Shown: positions 1-11,732, numbered from the stretch's first letter. The stretch is 51,636 bases of DNA from 73-13 sp035555435 (GCA_035555435.1 DATMGN010000007.1:1-51636), one strand, 5' to 3'. The notes: generated from the letters alone by a model not told the origin. A program made the numbers and translations.

Positions 1-132
1 TATGCCGGGTACTGGTGGCCAGGCACCGGCGCTTCCGAATACCACTTCTACGGGTCGGCGAAGGTGCTGGCCAACGACACGATCGCAACCGCTCCGAGCA
101 TCGGATACGCCGCGGCAGGCTGCTACGTCTGA
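1..132 (+). CDS. C-terminal tail of an unknown protein (cut by window start)
   Basis: An open frame runs from the first base to a TGA at 130-132 and gives the last 43 residues of a protein. The tail is rich in aromatic residues and glycine (YAGYWWPGTG near its start) and ends AAAGCYV. The family is not recognisable from this fragment. It reads toward the leftward lipoprotein gene that follows, so the two genes converge. Whether the frame is truly coding depends on sequence left of the window. Confidence 0.45.
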   Translation, partial: YAGYWWPGTGASEYHFYGSAKVLANDTIATAPSIGYAAAGCYV

Positions 133-218
133 GCCTCGGCCATCGGCCGTCCGATTCCGGACTCGACGCGACGACGTGGGGGTTCGGAGCCTGACGGCCG
201 TGAGTCGAACGGGCGGCG

Positions 219-875
219 TCAGAACCCGCGGAACCCGTGAGGCACCTGCGGGCACGTCGTTGAGATCTCCTGCCAGGCGGCATCGCTGTTCGGCACGACG
301 TCGGCGTATGGGCTCCAGTCGGGACCGTCGCCGAGGTAGTCGGAGATGAACTTCGACTCGGAGGGCGGGCTCGGCACGCTGTATCCGGCGGCTTCGAGGC
401 ACTCGGTGAGCTCGCCCGTCTGGTACCGGTAGAGGAACGCGATCTCGTCGCGCGTCAGCGGCGTCGTGTAACGAGGGTCCACGGGGTACTTGGCCGCACA
501 CTCGTACTGGGCCAAAGCCAGCGGAGCCTGCTGGGCCTCCGGCACGTTGAAATTGATGCCACCGTCCCCGGTCGTTGTCACCTCGAAGCCGAGACCCTGG
601 AGGCACGCGGCCTGCGTCTCGCCCCATTCGGCAAGCGAGATGAGACGGACGACTTCGACTTCAGGGCGTTGCGCATCGGGCCACCGGGATACCACCGACG
701 CCCATTGCTGATCGAGTCCCTCGGCGATGAGCTGATCCGCCTCGCCAGGGGTGAGGTCCGGCAACGGCGGCATGCCGCTGACCGGTTCGGTCGGCGCCGC
801 GCACCCGCCGAGCGCGAGCACCGCGGCCGCGCCCGCAAGGACGGCCCAACGCCTCGTCAGCACTCGCATGCGCAC
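219..875 (-). CDS. Putative secreted lipoprotein
   Basis: The 218-residue product begins with a basic n-region, a hydrophobic stretch and a lipobox LGGC with the lipidated cysteine at about residue 25, so it should be anchored on the outer face of the membrane. Four more cysteines are spread through the mature part (in ACLQG, YECAA, LTECL and TTCPQ), enough for two disulfide bonds. No catalytic motif is visible and the family is not recognised. A second ATG two codons downstream is an equally good start. It is the last clear intact gene before the integrase remnant. Confidence 0.7.
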   Translation of the reverse strand: MRMRVLTRRWAVLAGAAAVLALGGCAAPTEPVSGMPPLPDLTPGEADQLIAEGLDQQWASVVSRWPDAQRPEVEVVRLISLAEWGETQAACLQGLGFEVTTTGDGGINFNVPEAQQAPLALAQYECAAKYPVDPRYTTPLTRDEIAFLYRYQTGELTECLEAAGYSVPSPPSESKFISDYLGDGPDWSPYADVVPNSDAAWQEISTTCPQVPHGFRGF

Positions 876-1180
876 CTCCTGCGCGAGAGACTAGCCGGTC
901 GGCCGGCACGCGCGGTCCTTGGACCGCCGCACCCGATGCCATGGCGGGCGCACCTCGACGGTCAGTGCCGCGTCGAGGTGAACCGCGGACGCAGCTGCGG
1001 GTCACGTCTCACACGACGGCGGCTGATGCCGATCGCGATTCCTGGCGTGACCCGCAGTGCGCCGTCAGATCAGCGGACCTTCGCCGCAGCCCTTCTGGAC
1101 GACGTCCAGGTACGCCGGCTCGATGCTCGTCACCGATGACTGCGAGAACGTGCCGGGGTGGTTGGACTTCCCGTGCGGTC
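876..1180. other. Gap without a confident gene
   Basis: About 300 bases between the lipoprotein and the integrase remnant. A 41-codon frame from a GTG at 1060 to a TGA at 1183-1185 has protein-like composition but no recognisable family. Together with the truncated integrase next to it, this looks like decayed mobile DNA rather than a working gene. Confidence 0.4.
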
Positions 1181-1609
1181 GCTGATCTCCCAGAGGTCAT
1201 TCGCGATATCACGACGCATGATCTGCGCGATACCGTCGCCACGACGCTCGTAGGAGCATGGCGGTCCGTGATGGGTGCCGCTGCGGCAGCCGACGAGGCC
1301 GCGCTGGCCCTCGGGCACCGGAACCTCAAGGCGCTGGCGCACTACTCGGACCGGCGTGAGCTCATCGTCGACCTCGCGGTTCTCGATCGCCTGAACCCAG
1401 CCGCGTCCGCCGCGTCACGGCTTCTAGAAAAGCTCAATGAGATCGCGGGTGAGTTCGGCTGCGTTGTCGATCCCGCAGGCGTGGCGGGGTTCGCGGTGCA
1501 CGGCGATCAGGCTGCGGAGGCGATGCTCGCGATCGACGACGCCGGCGCGGTGCGCCTCATCCCACTCGACGACCCGTACTTCCCCGTACATTTCGGCGAG
1601 ATTGAGTGA
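1181..1609 (+). pseudogene. Tyrosine recombinase (phage-type integrase), C-terminal remnant
   Basis: The frame keeps the end of the catalytic domain of a tyrosine site-specific recombinase. It has an HDLR box (HxxR), then LGH, then a tyrosine nine residues after that histidine in HYSD, which is the normal spacing to the nucleophile. The N-terminal SAM-like domain and the first catalytic arginine are absent, and the sequence upstream in the frame is not integrase-like, so this is a fragment. An extra tail of about 80 residues follows the tyrosine. The fragment ends about 70 bases from the 3' end of tRNA-Ala, the usual position of an integrase beside its attachment site. Confidence 0.65.
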
Positions 1610-1680
1610 CTTCTTGAGTGACTCGCCATTTCGAGAGCGGCGCCATATCTCGAAAAGTGCTGATCAGAGTACGTATCTTG

Positions 1681-1753
1681 TGGAGCCTAGGGGAATCGAA
1701 CCCCTGACCTCCTGCTTGCAAAGCAGGCGCTCTACCAATTGAGCTAAGGGCCC
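1681..1753 (-). tRNA. tRNA-Ala (anticodon TGC)
   Basis: The minus strand folds into a 73-nt cloverleaf. The D stem begins GCTC, the anticodon arm reads CTTTGCAAG with anticodon TGC, the T loop is TTCGATT, and the discriminator base is A; CCA is not encoded. The G3:U70 pair, the main identity element for alanyl-tRNA synthetase, is present. Position 4 is C opposite C69, so the acceptor stem has one mismatch. It lies just downstream of tRNA-Ile on the same strand and is likely co-transcribed with it. Confidence 0.93.
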
Positions 1754-1756
1754 GGG

Positions 1757-1787
1757 GGTCTCGATCTGGCCTACGGCCTACTCGACC
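1757..1787. repeat. Family A palindromic repeat between two tRNA genes
   Basis: The element starts GGTCTCGAT and ends CTACTCGACC, with an inner hairpin GGCC-TAC-GGCC. The same ends recur at 1907, 2707, 20877 and 51027, so this is a dispersed repeat. It fills most of the 45-base spacer between tRNA-Ile and tRNA-Ala. Confidence 0.75.
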
Positions 1788-1798
1788 TACGACCGGGG

Positions 1799-1872
1799 TG
1801 GGGCTACCAGGACTTGAACCTGGGACCTCTTCGTTATCAGCGAAGCGCTCTAACCGCCTGAGCTATAGCCCC
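1799..1872 (-). tRNA. tRNA-Ile (anticodon GAT)
   Basis: The minus strand forms a complete 74-nt cloverleaf with a fully paired acceptor stem (GGGGCTA with TAGCCCC), anticodon GAT flanked by CT and AA, T loop TTCAAGT and discriminator A. CCA is not encoded. The Ile-Ala tRNA pair downstream of gyrA is a common arrangement in actinobacteria. Confidence 0.95.
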
Positions 1873-1906
1873 GTAAACCGAAAATCGAGTTTACATGACG
1901 CGAGGG

Positions 1907-1939
1907 GGTCTCGATACGCGCGTCCCGCGCCACTCGACC
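1907..1939. repeat. Family A palindromic repeat
   Basis: Starts GGTCTCGATACGCG and ends CCACTCGACC, matching the other family A copies at both ends. It lies between tRNA-Ile and the end of the DUF3566 gene. The inner GCGCG runs can pair, so a transcript could form a hairpin here. Confidence 0.65.
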
Positions 1940-1947
1940 GCGGGACG

Positions 1948-2348
1948 TCAGGCGTTGGTGAAGCCGACGAGCAGGCCGCCGGTGATCTTGACGATCATGT
2001 TGTACAGCACCGCCGCGATCGCGCCGAGCACGGTGAAGATGACCGTGTTGAGGAGGCCGATGACGGCGGAGAACGACATGACCGTCGCGAACGAGAAGTC
2101 CTTCGAGATCGAGAACGTCGGGTCGTTGAACAGGTCGCCGAGGATGCCGTCGAGGCTAATGAAGATGCCCGTCGAGTTGAGCACGATCCACAGCAGGCCC
2201 GCGGCGACGACGGTGACGATGCCGAGCGCGAGCGCGACGAAGAACGACAGCTTGAGCGCCGACCAGAAGTCGACGTACACGAGCTTGAGGCGGACCTGCT
2301 TGGCCGACGCCTTGCGGCCCGACTTCTTCTGGAGCTTCTCGGCGACGC

Positions 2349-2352
<4 letters not shown>
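1948..2352 (-). CDS. DUF3566 family membrane protein
   Basis: A 134-residue protein with a basic cytoplasmic N-terminus (about residues 1-25) and two long hydrophobic segments, one near residues 35-60 and one near 90-125, which fits the DUF3566 family. Its ATG overlaps the gyrA stop by four bases (ATGA), so it is translationally coupled to gyrase, and a DUF3566 gene directly after gyrA is a standard actinobacterial arrangement. The biochemical role is not established from the sequence; a membrane role near the replication locus is only inference. Confidence 0.85.
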
Positions 2353-4923
<2,571 letters not shown>

Positions 4924-4934
<11 letters not shown>

Positions 4935-6936
4935 GGAACCGCACGTCCTTCGCGTTCTGCTGGATGAAGGTGCGACGCGCTTCGACGTCGTCGCCCATGA
5001 GGGTCGCGAAGACGGCATCCGCGACCGCGGCGTCCTCGAGGGTCACCTGGCGCAGCGTCCGGGTGTCGGGGTTCATGGTGGTGTCCCAGAGCTCCTGGTG
5101 GTTCATCTCGCCGAGACCCTTGTAGCGCTGGACCGGGTTCTGGTTCTCGCGCGGGAGGCGACGACCGGCTTTCTCGCCCTCGGCCATGAGCGCATCGCGT
5201 TCTCGATCCGAGTACGCGAACTCGTGCTCTGCGTTCGTCCACTTGATCCGGTAGAGCGGTGGCTGCGCGAGATACACGTAGCCCATCTCGATGAGCGGAC
5301 GCATGTAGCGGAAGAGCAGGGTGAGCAGCAGCGTCGTGATGTGCTGGCCGTCGACGTCGGCGTCGGCCATGAGCACGATCTTGTGGTACCTCGCCTTGGC
5401 CCCGTCGAAGTCCTCGCCGATGCCGGTGCCGAACGCGGTGATCATCGCCTGGATCTCGGCGTTACCGAGCGCGCGGTCGAGGCGCGCCTTCTCGACGTTG
5501 AGGATCTTGCCGCGCAGCGGCAGGATCGCCTGCGTCTCGGGGTTGCGCCCCTGCACGGCGGAGCCGCCGGCGGAGTCGCCCTCGACGAGGAAGATCTCGG
5601 ACTCGGCCGGCACCCGGCTCGAGCAGTCCTTGAGCTTGCCCGGCATGCCGCCGCCTTCGAGCAGACCCTTGCGGCGCGTCTGCTCGCGCGCCTTGCGCGC
5701 GGCGATGCGGGCGGTCGCGGCCTGGATCGACTTGCGGACGATGTCCTTGGCCTGGTTGGGGTTGCGATCGAACCAGTCGCCGAGCTGGTCGCCGACGATG
5801 CGCTGCACGAAGGACTTCGCCTCGGTGTTGCCGAGCTTGGTCTTCGTCTGGCCCTCGAACTGCGGCTCGGCGAGCTTGATGGAGATGACCGCGGTGAGGC
5901 CCTCCCGGACATCGTCGCCCGACAGGTTCTCGTCGCGGTCCTTCAGCAGGTTCGTCGCGCGCGCGTACTTGTTGACGAGGGTGGTCAACGCGGCACGGAA
6001 CCCCTCCTCATGCGTGCCGCCCTCGTGCGTGTTGATCGTGTTCGCATAGGTGTGGACCGACTCGTTGTAGTCGGTCGTCCACTGCATCGCCATCTCGAGG
6101 GAGATCCGACGGTCGGTGTCCTCCGACTCGAACGCGATGATCTCCTCGTGAATGACGTCCGACTTCTTGCGGCCGTTGAGGTACTCGACGTAGTCCACGA
6201 GCCCGCGCTCGTAGCGATAGCTCTCCACGATGGGCTCGTCGCCACGCGCGTCGGTGATGGTGATGCGCAGGCCCCGGTTGAGGAACGCCATCTGCTGGAA
6301 TCGGGAGCGCAGCGTCTCGAAGTCGAACTCGGTCGTCTCGAAGATGTCGGCGCTCGGCCAGAAGGTCTGGATGGTGCCGGTCGTATCGGCGGCCTCGCCG
6401 CGCACGAGCGGTGCATCCGGGACGCCGTTGGAGAACGTCATGCGCCACACGTGGCCGTCGCGCCGCACCTCGGTCTCGATTCGGCTCGAGAGCGCGTTGA
6501 CGACGGAGATGCCGACGCCGTGCAGCCCGCCGGAGACGGTGTACCCGCCGCCGCCGAACTTGCCGCCGGCGTGGAGGATCGTCATGACGACCTGGACGGT
6601 GCTGACCTTCTCGGTCGGGTGGTCGGCCACCGGGATGCCGCGGCCGTCGTCCTCGACGCGGACGCCGCCGTCGCGCTGCAGCGTGACCTTGATGTCGGTC
6701 GCGTGTCCCGCCATCGCCTCGTCGACGGAGTTGTCGACCACTTCGTAGACGAGGTGGTGGAGCCCGCGGGGGCCGGTCGAGCCGATGTACATGCCGGGGC
6801 GCTTGCGCACCGCCTCGAGTCCTTCGAGCACCTGGATCTGCTCGGCCCCGTAGCTGCCGTCGGGCACGTGCCCCGAGTCGGCGATCCGCCCTGCCGGGGT
6901 ATCCGTTGCTTCGGGTTCCGGCTGGGCATTCGTCAT
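4924..6936 (-). CDS. gyrB: DNA gyrase subunit B
   Basis: The ATPase subunit of gyrase, 670 residues. The GHKL ATP-binding fold shows EVVDNSVDEAMAG, DDGRGIPV and the glycine-rich GGLHGVG lid within about residues 60-160. The TOPRIM domain shows EGDSAGG (near 455) and the acidic MADADVDG (near 530) that binds the catalytic magnesium, followed by the QRYKGLGEMN box. It is followed directly by gyrA with overlapping ends. The gap of 88 bases upstream to dciA may hold its own promoter. The ATG at 6936 gives a typical N-terminus. Confidence 0.97.
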
Positions 6937-7024
6937 GCACTGATTATACCGGCCAGCACTGACATGAAGGCCTTGTACGCCCCGCTGTGACGCGAAAATC
7001 GAACCGGATACCGCAGATGGTGGC

Positions 7025-7504
7025 TCAGCCGTAGGTATCGCGTGGACCGCGGCCTGGGACCGATCGAAAGCCGCGTTTGAAGGAGGGTACGTCCGGCCCG
7101 AGAATGCGCAATCCGGCGACGCCGGCGTCCGGGAAGCGATTCGCCAGCGCGGTCAGGAGCTGCGGGCGCATGAGTCCGAGCTGCGTCGCCCAGGCCGTCG
7201 AGTCGCATCGCACGACGAGGACGCCGTCGTCAAGGCTCGTCGGCGCGGTGTGATCCGCGACGGCCGGCCCGACCGCGTCCGCCCATCCCACGAAGAGCTC
7301 GGATCGCGCGAGCTCGCCCTCCCAGCCGCGCTCCCGCAGGAGCCCGTCGAGCGCCGAGCCGAGCGAGCCGGGGTCCCGTCCGGGCTCGAACGGTGCTGCA
7401 CCCGAGCCATCGCCGATCGCGACACGGCGCTGACGCCGACCGCCGAACCGCTGCTGGAAGCGCCGGTAGACGCTGAGGTGTTCGCCGCCGCGTCGCTCAG
7501 CCAC
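7025..7504 (-). CDS. DciA-like DUF721 protein (DnaB helicase loader family)
   Basis: The 159-residue protein has the DUF721 core in its second half (DGVLVVRCDSTAWATQLGLM and LRILGP), a KH-like fold, after a basic, disordered N-terminus. In other bacteria DciA-type DUF721 proteins interact with and help load DnaB, and the place directly after recF is typical. The GTG at 7504 is chosen because it overlaps the recF stop (GTGGCTGA), giving translational coupling; a longer in-frame start at 7564 would lie well inside recF. Confidence 0.85.
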   Translation of the reverse strand: MAERRGGEHLSVYRRFQQRFGGRRQRRVAIGDGSGAAPFEPGRDPGSLGSALDGLLRERGWEGELARSELFVGWADAVGPAVADHTAPTSLDDGVLVVRCDSTAWATQLGLMRPQLLTALANRFPDAGVAGLRILGPDVPSFKRGFRSVPGRGPRDTYG

Positions 7505-8651
7505 CGGCGTTCTCCTCGGTCGCCGCCTCGGCACCGCCTGCCGCAGCCTCGTCGTCCTCGGCACCGAGGATCGCCCCGGCGCGGATGCGGACCGTCGTCC
7601 CGATCAGCCCGGCCGGAAGGTCCTCCTCGACCGCCGCGGTGACGAGCACCTGCTCGTAGCCGCGCACCGCGTCGACGAGCCGCGCGCGCCGCCCCGCGTC
7701 GAGCTCGGCGAACACGTCGTCGAGGACGAGCACCGGATCGCCCGCGGGTCCGGTCTCGCGCAGGAGCTGCGCGGATGCGAGTTTGAGCGCGAGCGCCGTC
7801 GACCAGGATTCGCCGTGGCTCGCGGTCGTGCGCGCCGGCATCGAATTGAGCTCGATCTGCAGGTCGTCGCGATGCGGCCCAACGAGCGTCATCGCCCGGT
7901 CGAGTTCGTCGCTGCGCCGGGCCCGCAACGCCTGGAGGAATTCCTCGTTCGTCGCCCCCGCCGTCGTCTCCATCGACAGTCGCACTTCGTGGGCCGCACC
8001 CGCGATCGCCTGGTACGCCTGCGCAACGTGGGGATCGAGCTCTTCGACGAGCGCCGAGCGGCCGGCGACGATGTCGGCGCCGAGCGCCGCGAGCCGCTCA
8101 TCCCAGACATCGAGGGTGCTCAGCGCCGCCTCCCCGACACGGCTCGCGCGCGCCGACTTGAGGAGTGTGTTGCGCTGCCGCAGGACGCGCTCGTAGTCGC
8201 CGAGCACTCCCGTCATCCGGGGCTGGCGCATCGCGAGCAGCTCATCGAGGAATCGGCGCCGGCCGCCCGGCTCGCCGCGCACGATGACGAGGTCCTCGGG
8301 GGCGAACAGGACGGAGTCGAGGTAGCGTCGCGCCTCGCGGGAGCGCACGGCCTGCCCATTGACCTGGAGGCGATTCGAGCCTGATCGGTTGAGCTCGGCC
8401 TCGATCGTCACGACCCGCTCGCCGTGCGTGAGTCGGGCCCGGACGATCGCTCGCTCCTGTCCAGCGCGCACGAGCGCCTGATCGCCGGACACGCGATGGC
8501 TGGATCCGGCGGCGAGCACCCCGATCGCCTCCACGAGGTTCGTCTTGCCCTGACCGTTGGGGCCGATCACGACGGTCACGCCCGGACCGAGCGGCAGCGA
8601 CGCCGAATGGTAGTTGCGGTAGTCCCTCAGCTCGAGGTGCGCGACGATCAC
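7497..8651 (-). CDS. recF: DNA replication/repair protein RecF
   Basis: An SMC-like ATPase of 384 residues that helps load RecA at single-strand gaps. The Walker A GPNGQGKT is at residues 30-37 and the Walker B LVLDDVFAELD lies in the C-terminal part. It sits 14 bases after dnaN and overlaps dciA, so dnaN-recF-dciA is one transcript. The last 20 residues or so are a Glu/Ala-rich extension beyond the usual fold. Confidence 0.95.
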   Translation of the reverse strand: MIVAHLELRDYRNYHSASLPLGPGVTVVIGPNGQGKTNLVEAIGVLAAGSSHRVSGDQALVRAGQERAIVRARLTHGERVVTIEAELNRSGSNRLQVNGQAVRSREARRYLDSVLFAPEDLVIVRGEPGGRRRFLDELLAMRQPRMTGVLGDYERVLRQRNTLLKSARASRVGEAALSTLDVWDERLAALGADIVAGRSALVEELDPHVAQAYQAIAGAAHEVRLSMETTAGATNEEFLQALRARRSDELDRAMTLVGPHRDDLQIELNSMPARTTASHGESWSTALALKLASAQLLRETGPAGDPVLVLDDVFAELDAGRRARLVDAVRGYEQVLVTAAVEEDLPAGLIGTTVRIRAGAILGAEDDEAAAGGAEAATEENAGG

Positions 8652-8665
8652 TGCGGACCGGCAGG

Positions 8666-9808
8666 TCAGCGCAGCAGGAGATTCGGCTGCAGGAGGTAGC
8701 GGAAGGAGCTCGGTCCCGTGTCGCCCGACGTCTGTGCGGTGATGAGCACGGGCCCGGGCTTGTTGGGGTTGTCCGTGCGCGTAAAGCCGAGCCGCACGAA
8801 CTCCGAGTGAACGGCGCCGAGCGCGTCGACGAGGAACTGCGGCTTGAGCGAGACGACCGTCTCCTCACCCGTCAGCACCGCGTCGATCGTCTCGGACGCC
8901 TGTGCCTGCTCGCTGCCCGCCGCCTCGAGGACGAGCCCGTCAGGCGTGAACGAGAAGCGCAGCGCCGCCTCGCGCTCGAGCACGAGGGAGACTCGGCGGA
9001 CCGCGTCGACGAGATCCGAGGTTGAGAGCACCGCGTAGTCCTCGACGCCCTGCGGGAAGAGTCGCTTGACCGGCGGGTAGTTCCCCTTGATGAGGAGGCT
9101 CGTGACGGCCTTGTCGTCGGCGGAGAACGCGATGAGCTCGCGGTCGCCGCCTTCCGCGATCGAGATGCGCACGGTCGCGGCGTGCGCGAACGTCTTGCCG
9201 ATCTCCGAGAGGACGCGGGCCGGCACGAGCGCGGTCGCTTCCGTGAGACCGGAGCCCGCGGCATCCCAGGGGATGTCTCGGATGGCGACCCGGTAGCGGT
9301 CGGTCGCGACGAGGGAGAGCGAGTCCTCGCTGACCTCGAGCTGCACGCCGGTGATGACGGGGGTGACGTCGTCGCGCGAGGCGGCGACGACGACCTGCGC
9401 GATCGCGTCGGAGAAGACGTCGCCCGGGACGACACCGCCGGCCGCCCCGATCTGCGGCAGCGCGGGGTACTCCTCGACCGGCATCGGCAGCAAGGTGAAG
9501 CGCCCGGCACCGCAGCGGATCGACACCCGACCGTCTTCGACGGAGAACTCGACGGGCGCAGCAGGCAGTCGGCTCGCGATGTCGGCGAGCAGACGGCCGG
9601 ACACGAGGGTGCGGCCGGGCGTCGTGACCTCGGCCGCGATCGTCGTGCGCGCCGAGGACTCGTAGTCGAATGCGGAAAGTGTGACGCTCGAACCGTCCGC
9701 CTCGATCAGGACGCCGCCCAAGATGGGCAGCGTCGTACGCTGCGGGAGCAGCTTGACGGCGAACGATACCGCCTCGCTGAAGACGTCGCGATTGACCTCG
9801 AACCTCAC
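8666..9808 (-). CDS. dnaN: DNA polymerase III beta subunit (sliding clamp)
   Basis: A 380-residue protein with the three repeated clamp domains expected of DnaN, starting MRFEVNRDVFSEAVSFAVKL and ending in the usual hydrophobic tail. It forms the dimeric ring that tethers DNA polymerase III. It lies directly downstream of the origin region and is separated from dnaA by about 375 bases, with both genes on the same strand. Confidence 0.96.
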   Translation of the reverse strand: MRFEVNRDVFSEAVSFAVKLLPQRTTLPILGGVLIEADGSSVTLSAFDYESSARTTIAAEVTTPGRTLVSGRLLADIASRLPAAPVEFSVEDGRVSIRCGAGRFTLLPMPVEEYPALPQIGAAGGVVPGDVFSDAIAQVVVAASRDDVTPVITGVQLEVSEDSLSLVATDRYRVAIRDIPWDAAGSGLTEATALVPARVLSEIGKTFAHAATVRISIAEGGDRELIAFSADDKAVTSLLIKGNYPPVKRLFPQGVEDYAVLSTSDLVDAVRRVSLVLEREAALRFSFTPDGLVLEAAGSEQAQASETIDAVLTGEETVVSLKPQFLVDALGAVHSEFVRLGFTRTDNPNKPGPVLITAQTSGDTGPSSFRYLLQPNLLLR

Positions 9809-9889
9809 GTGGGTCCCCTTCTGCTGCGGACTCTCATACTGCCATAGGGCTCAGACGCCGCATGGGCCTGTCTCGCCTCACCTGTTGGG

Positions 9890-10140
9890 GGATTCAGGAC
9901 CGGTTAATGAATGGTTAATACTCATAGCCCCTGTGGAATCTGTGGAGAACTTGTCGTTCGCGTGCTCCGATCGGAAAACTACAACCGTGTGAGTTGTCCA
10001 CAGTGTGTGGAGATTCTGTGGAATGCGAACCCGGCCGTCGAGGCACGATCAACGAGATCCCCGGTTCTACACGGTTCTCTCAACAATTCGACGGCCGTCC
10101 TCCACAGTTATCCACAGATGAATCAACACTGTGCAGAAGG
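9890..10140. other. oriC: Chromosomal origin of replication (oriC) in the dnaA-dnaN gap
   Basis: A perfect DnaA box TTATCCACA lies at 10108-10116 and TTGTCCACA at 9994-10002. Near matches on the other strand are TGTGGAGAA at 9941-9949, TGTGGAGAT at 10006-10014, TGTGGAATC at 9932-9940 and TGTGGAATG at 10017-10025. An AT-rich stretch with two copies of GGTTAAT at 9901-9920 is the best candidate for the unwinding element. The region has no convincing gene and lies between dnaA and dnaN, the standard actinobacterial oriC position. Confidence 0.88.
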
Positions 10141-10184
10141 CGTTCCGGTGTGCTAATTGCCGGTTCGGCGCTGAGTGCGGGTGC

Positions 10185-11561
10185 TCAGACGGAGCGCTGG
10201 CTCTGACGAATGCGCGTCGTGAGCTCGGTGACCTGGTTGTAGATCGAGCGCCGCTCCTTCATGAGCGTCGTGATCTTCTTGTTGGCGTACATGACCGTGG
10301 TGTGGTCGCGGTTGCCGAAGAGCTGCCCGATCTTGGGCAGCGACAGGTCCGTCATCTCGCGGCACAGATACATCGCGATCTGTCGCGCGATCGCGACGGC
10401 GTGGGCGCGCGAGGATCCATAGATGTCCTCGACCGGCAGCTTGAAGTACCCGGCCGTCTGATTGATGATCTCGGCCGGCGAGATGATGCTGTCCTCGCCC
10501 ATCGAGATGACGTCCTTGAGGACGGTCTGCACGAGCTCCATGTCGACCGCGCTGCGGTTGAGATTGGCGAACGCGGTCACGCGGATGAGGATGCCTTCGA
10601 GCTCGCGGATGTTGGACGACACCTTCGATGCCATGAACTCGAGGATCTCGTTGTCGACCTGGAGCCGTTCGCTCTGCGCCTTCTTGCGGAGGATCGCGAT
10701 GCGCGTCTCGAGGTCCGGCGCCTGCACGTCGGTCAGGAGCCCCCACTCGAATCGGGAGCGCATCCGGTCCTCGAAGCCCGTGAGGAACCGCGGTTGCACA
10801 TCGCTCGTGATGACGACCTGCTTGTTGTGGTCATGGAGCGTGTTGAAGGTGTGGAAGAACGCCTCCTGGGTCTGCTCCTTGCCCTGGAGGAACTGGATGT
10901 CATCGATGAGCAGGATGTCGACCTCGCGATAGCGCTTGTTGAAGGCCGCGACGGTGTTGTTCTGAATCGCATTGATGAAGTCGTTGGTGAAGTCCTCGGA
11001 GTTGACGTATCTGACCTGGATCCCCGGGTACAGGTTCTCCGCGTAGTGTCCGATCGCGTGGAGCAGGTGGGTCTTGCCGAGCCCAGAGTCGCCGTAGATG
11101 AACAGCGGGTTGTACGCCTTCGCGGGGGCCTCGGCGACCGCGACCGCGGCGGCGTGCGCGAATCGATTCGAGCCGCCGATGACGAAGTTGTCGAAGTTGT
11201 ACTTCGGATTGAGCCGGGTGTCCCCGCGCCGAGGGCTCGGCGACGGCGCCTCGTCCTGCCCGTCCTCCTCCTCGACGACGGAGATGGGTTCCGTGTCGAT
11301 CGCGGGATTGACGACGATCGCGAACGACGCGATGTCGCCGTCCGCGGTGTCGTTGATCGCGGCGAGCAGCGGGAGTCGCAGGCGCTGCTCGATCATGCTG
11401 CGCGTGAGTTCGTTGGGCACCTCGAGGTAGATGGTGCCGCCCATGACGCCGCGCGGGAGCGCCAGATTGAGGAACCCCATGAGCTGCGGCGTGACCCGCT
11501 CGTCCTCCCGCAGGCGGTCGACGATCGCCGGCCAGAGGCTCGGCACGTCGGCTTCACTCAC
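10185..11561 (-). CDS. dnaA: Chromosomal replication initiator DnaA
   Basis: The 458-residue initiator binds DnaA boxes and melts oriC. Domain I (about 1-85) is followed by a short Asp/Glu-rich linker; domain III has Walker A GDSGLGKTH and Walker B LLIDDIQFLQG; domain IV carries the DnaA signature NRDHTTVMYA near residue 425. The GTG start at 11561 has a strong GAGGAGGG ribosome-binding site nine bases upstream. The linker is shorter than in streptomycetes but normal for small actinobacteria. A perfect DnaA box in its promoter region suggests autoregulation. Confidence 0.97.
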   Translation of the reverse strand: MSEADVPSLWPAIVDRLREDERVTPQLMGFLNLALPRGVMGGTIYLEVPNELTRSMIEQRLRLPLLAAINDTADGDIASFAIVVNPAIDTEPISVVEEEDGQDEAPSPSPRRGDTRLNPKYNFDNFVIGGSNRFAHAAAVAVAEAPAKAYNPLFIYGDSGLGKTHLLHAIGHYAENLYPGIQVRYVNSEDFTNDFINAIQNNTVAAFNKRYREVDILLIDDIQFLQGKEQTQEAFFHTFNTLHDHNKQVVITSDVQPRFLTGFEDRMRSRFEWGLLTDVQAPDLETRIAILRKKAQSERLQVDNEILEFMASKVSSNIRELEGILIRVTAFANLNRSAVDMELVQTVLKDVISMGEDSIISPAEIINQTAGYFKLPVEDIYGSSRAHAVAIARQIAMYLCREMTDLSLPKIGQLFGNRDHTTVMYANKKITTLMKERRSIYNQVTELTTRIRQSQRSV

Positions 11562-11682
11562 AGGGGATCCCTCCTCAGGGGTGACCGGGTACCAGCCGGC
11601 GGGCGGCGCGCGAACCGCGAAAAACTCGCGGGACTCACTGTAGTTCGGTCCAGCGCGTCGCTACCACCGGTTGCGCGTCAGC

Positions 11683-11691
11683 TGTGGATAA
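11683..11691 (-). promoter_or_regulatory. DnaA box in the dnaA/rpmH divergent promoter region
   Basis: TGTGGATAA, the exact complement of TTATCCACA, lies 122 bases upstream of the dnaA start and 13 bases before the rpmH -35 box. In other bacteria a DnaA box here lets DnaA repress its own gene; that role is inferred. The 263-base gap between dnaA and rpmH holds no gene. Confidence 0.75.
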
Positions 11692-11703
11692 TCCAGGCCG
11701 TCT

Positions 11704-11732
11704 TTGACCGATCAGGGCGAAGCGCCTACAAT
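11704..11732 (+). promoter_or_regulatory. Sigma-70 type promoter of rpmH
   Basis: TTGACC at 11704-11709, a 17-base spacer and TACAAT at 11727-11732 make a near-consensus housekeeping promoter, the strongest in the window. It drives rpmH after a leader of about 85 nt, with AAGGAG as ribosome-binding site. Confidence 0.8.
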
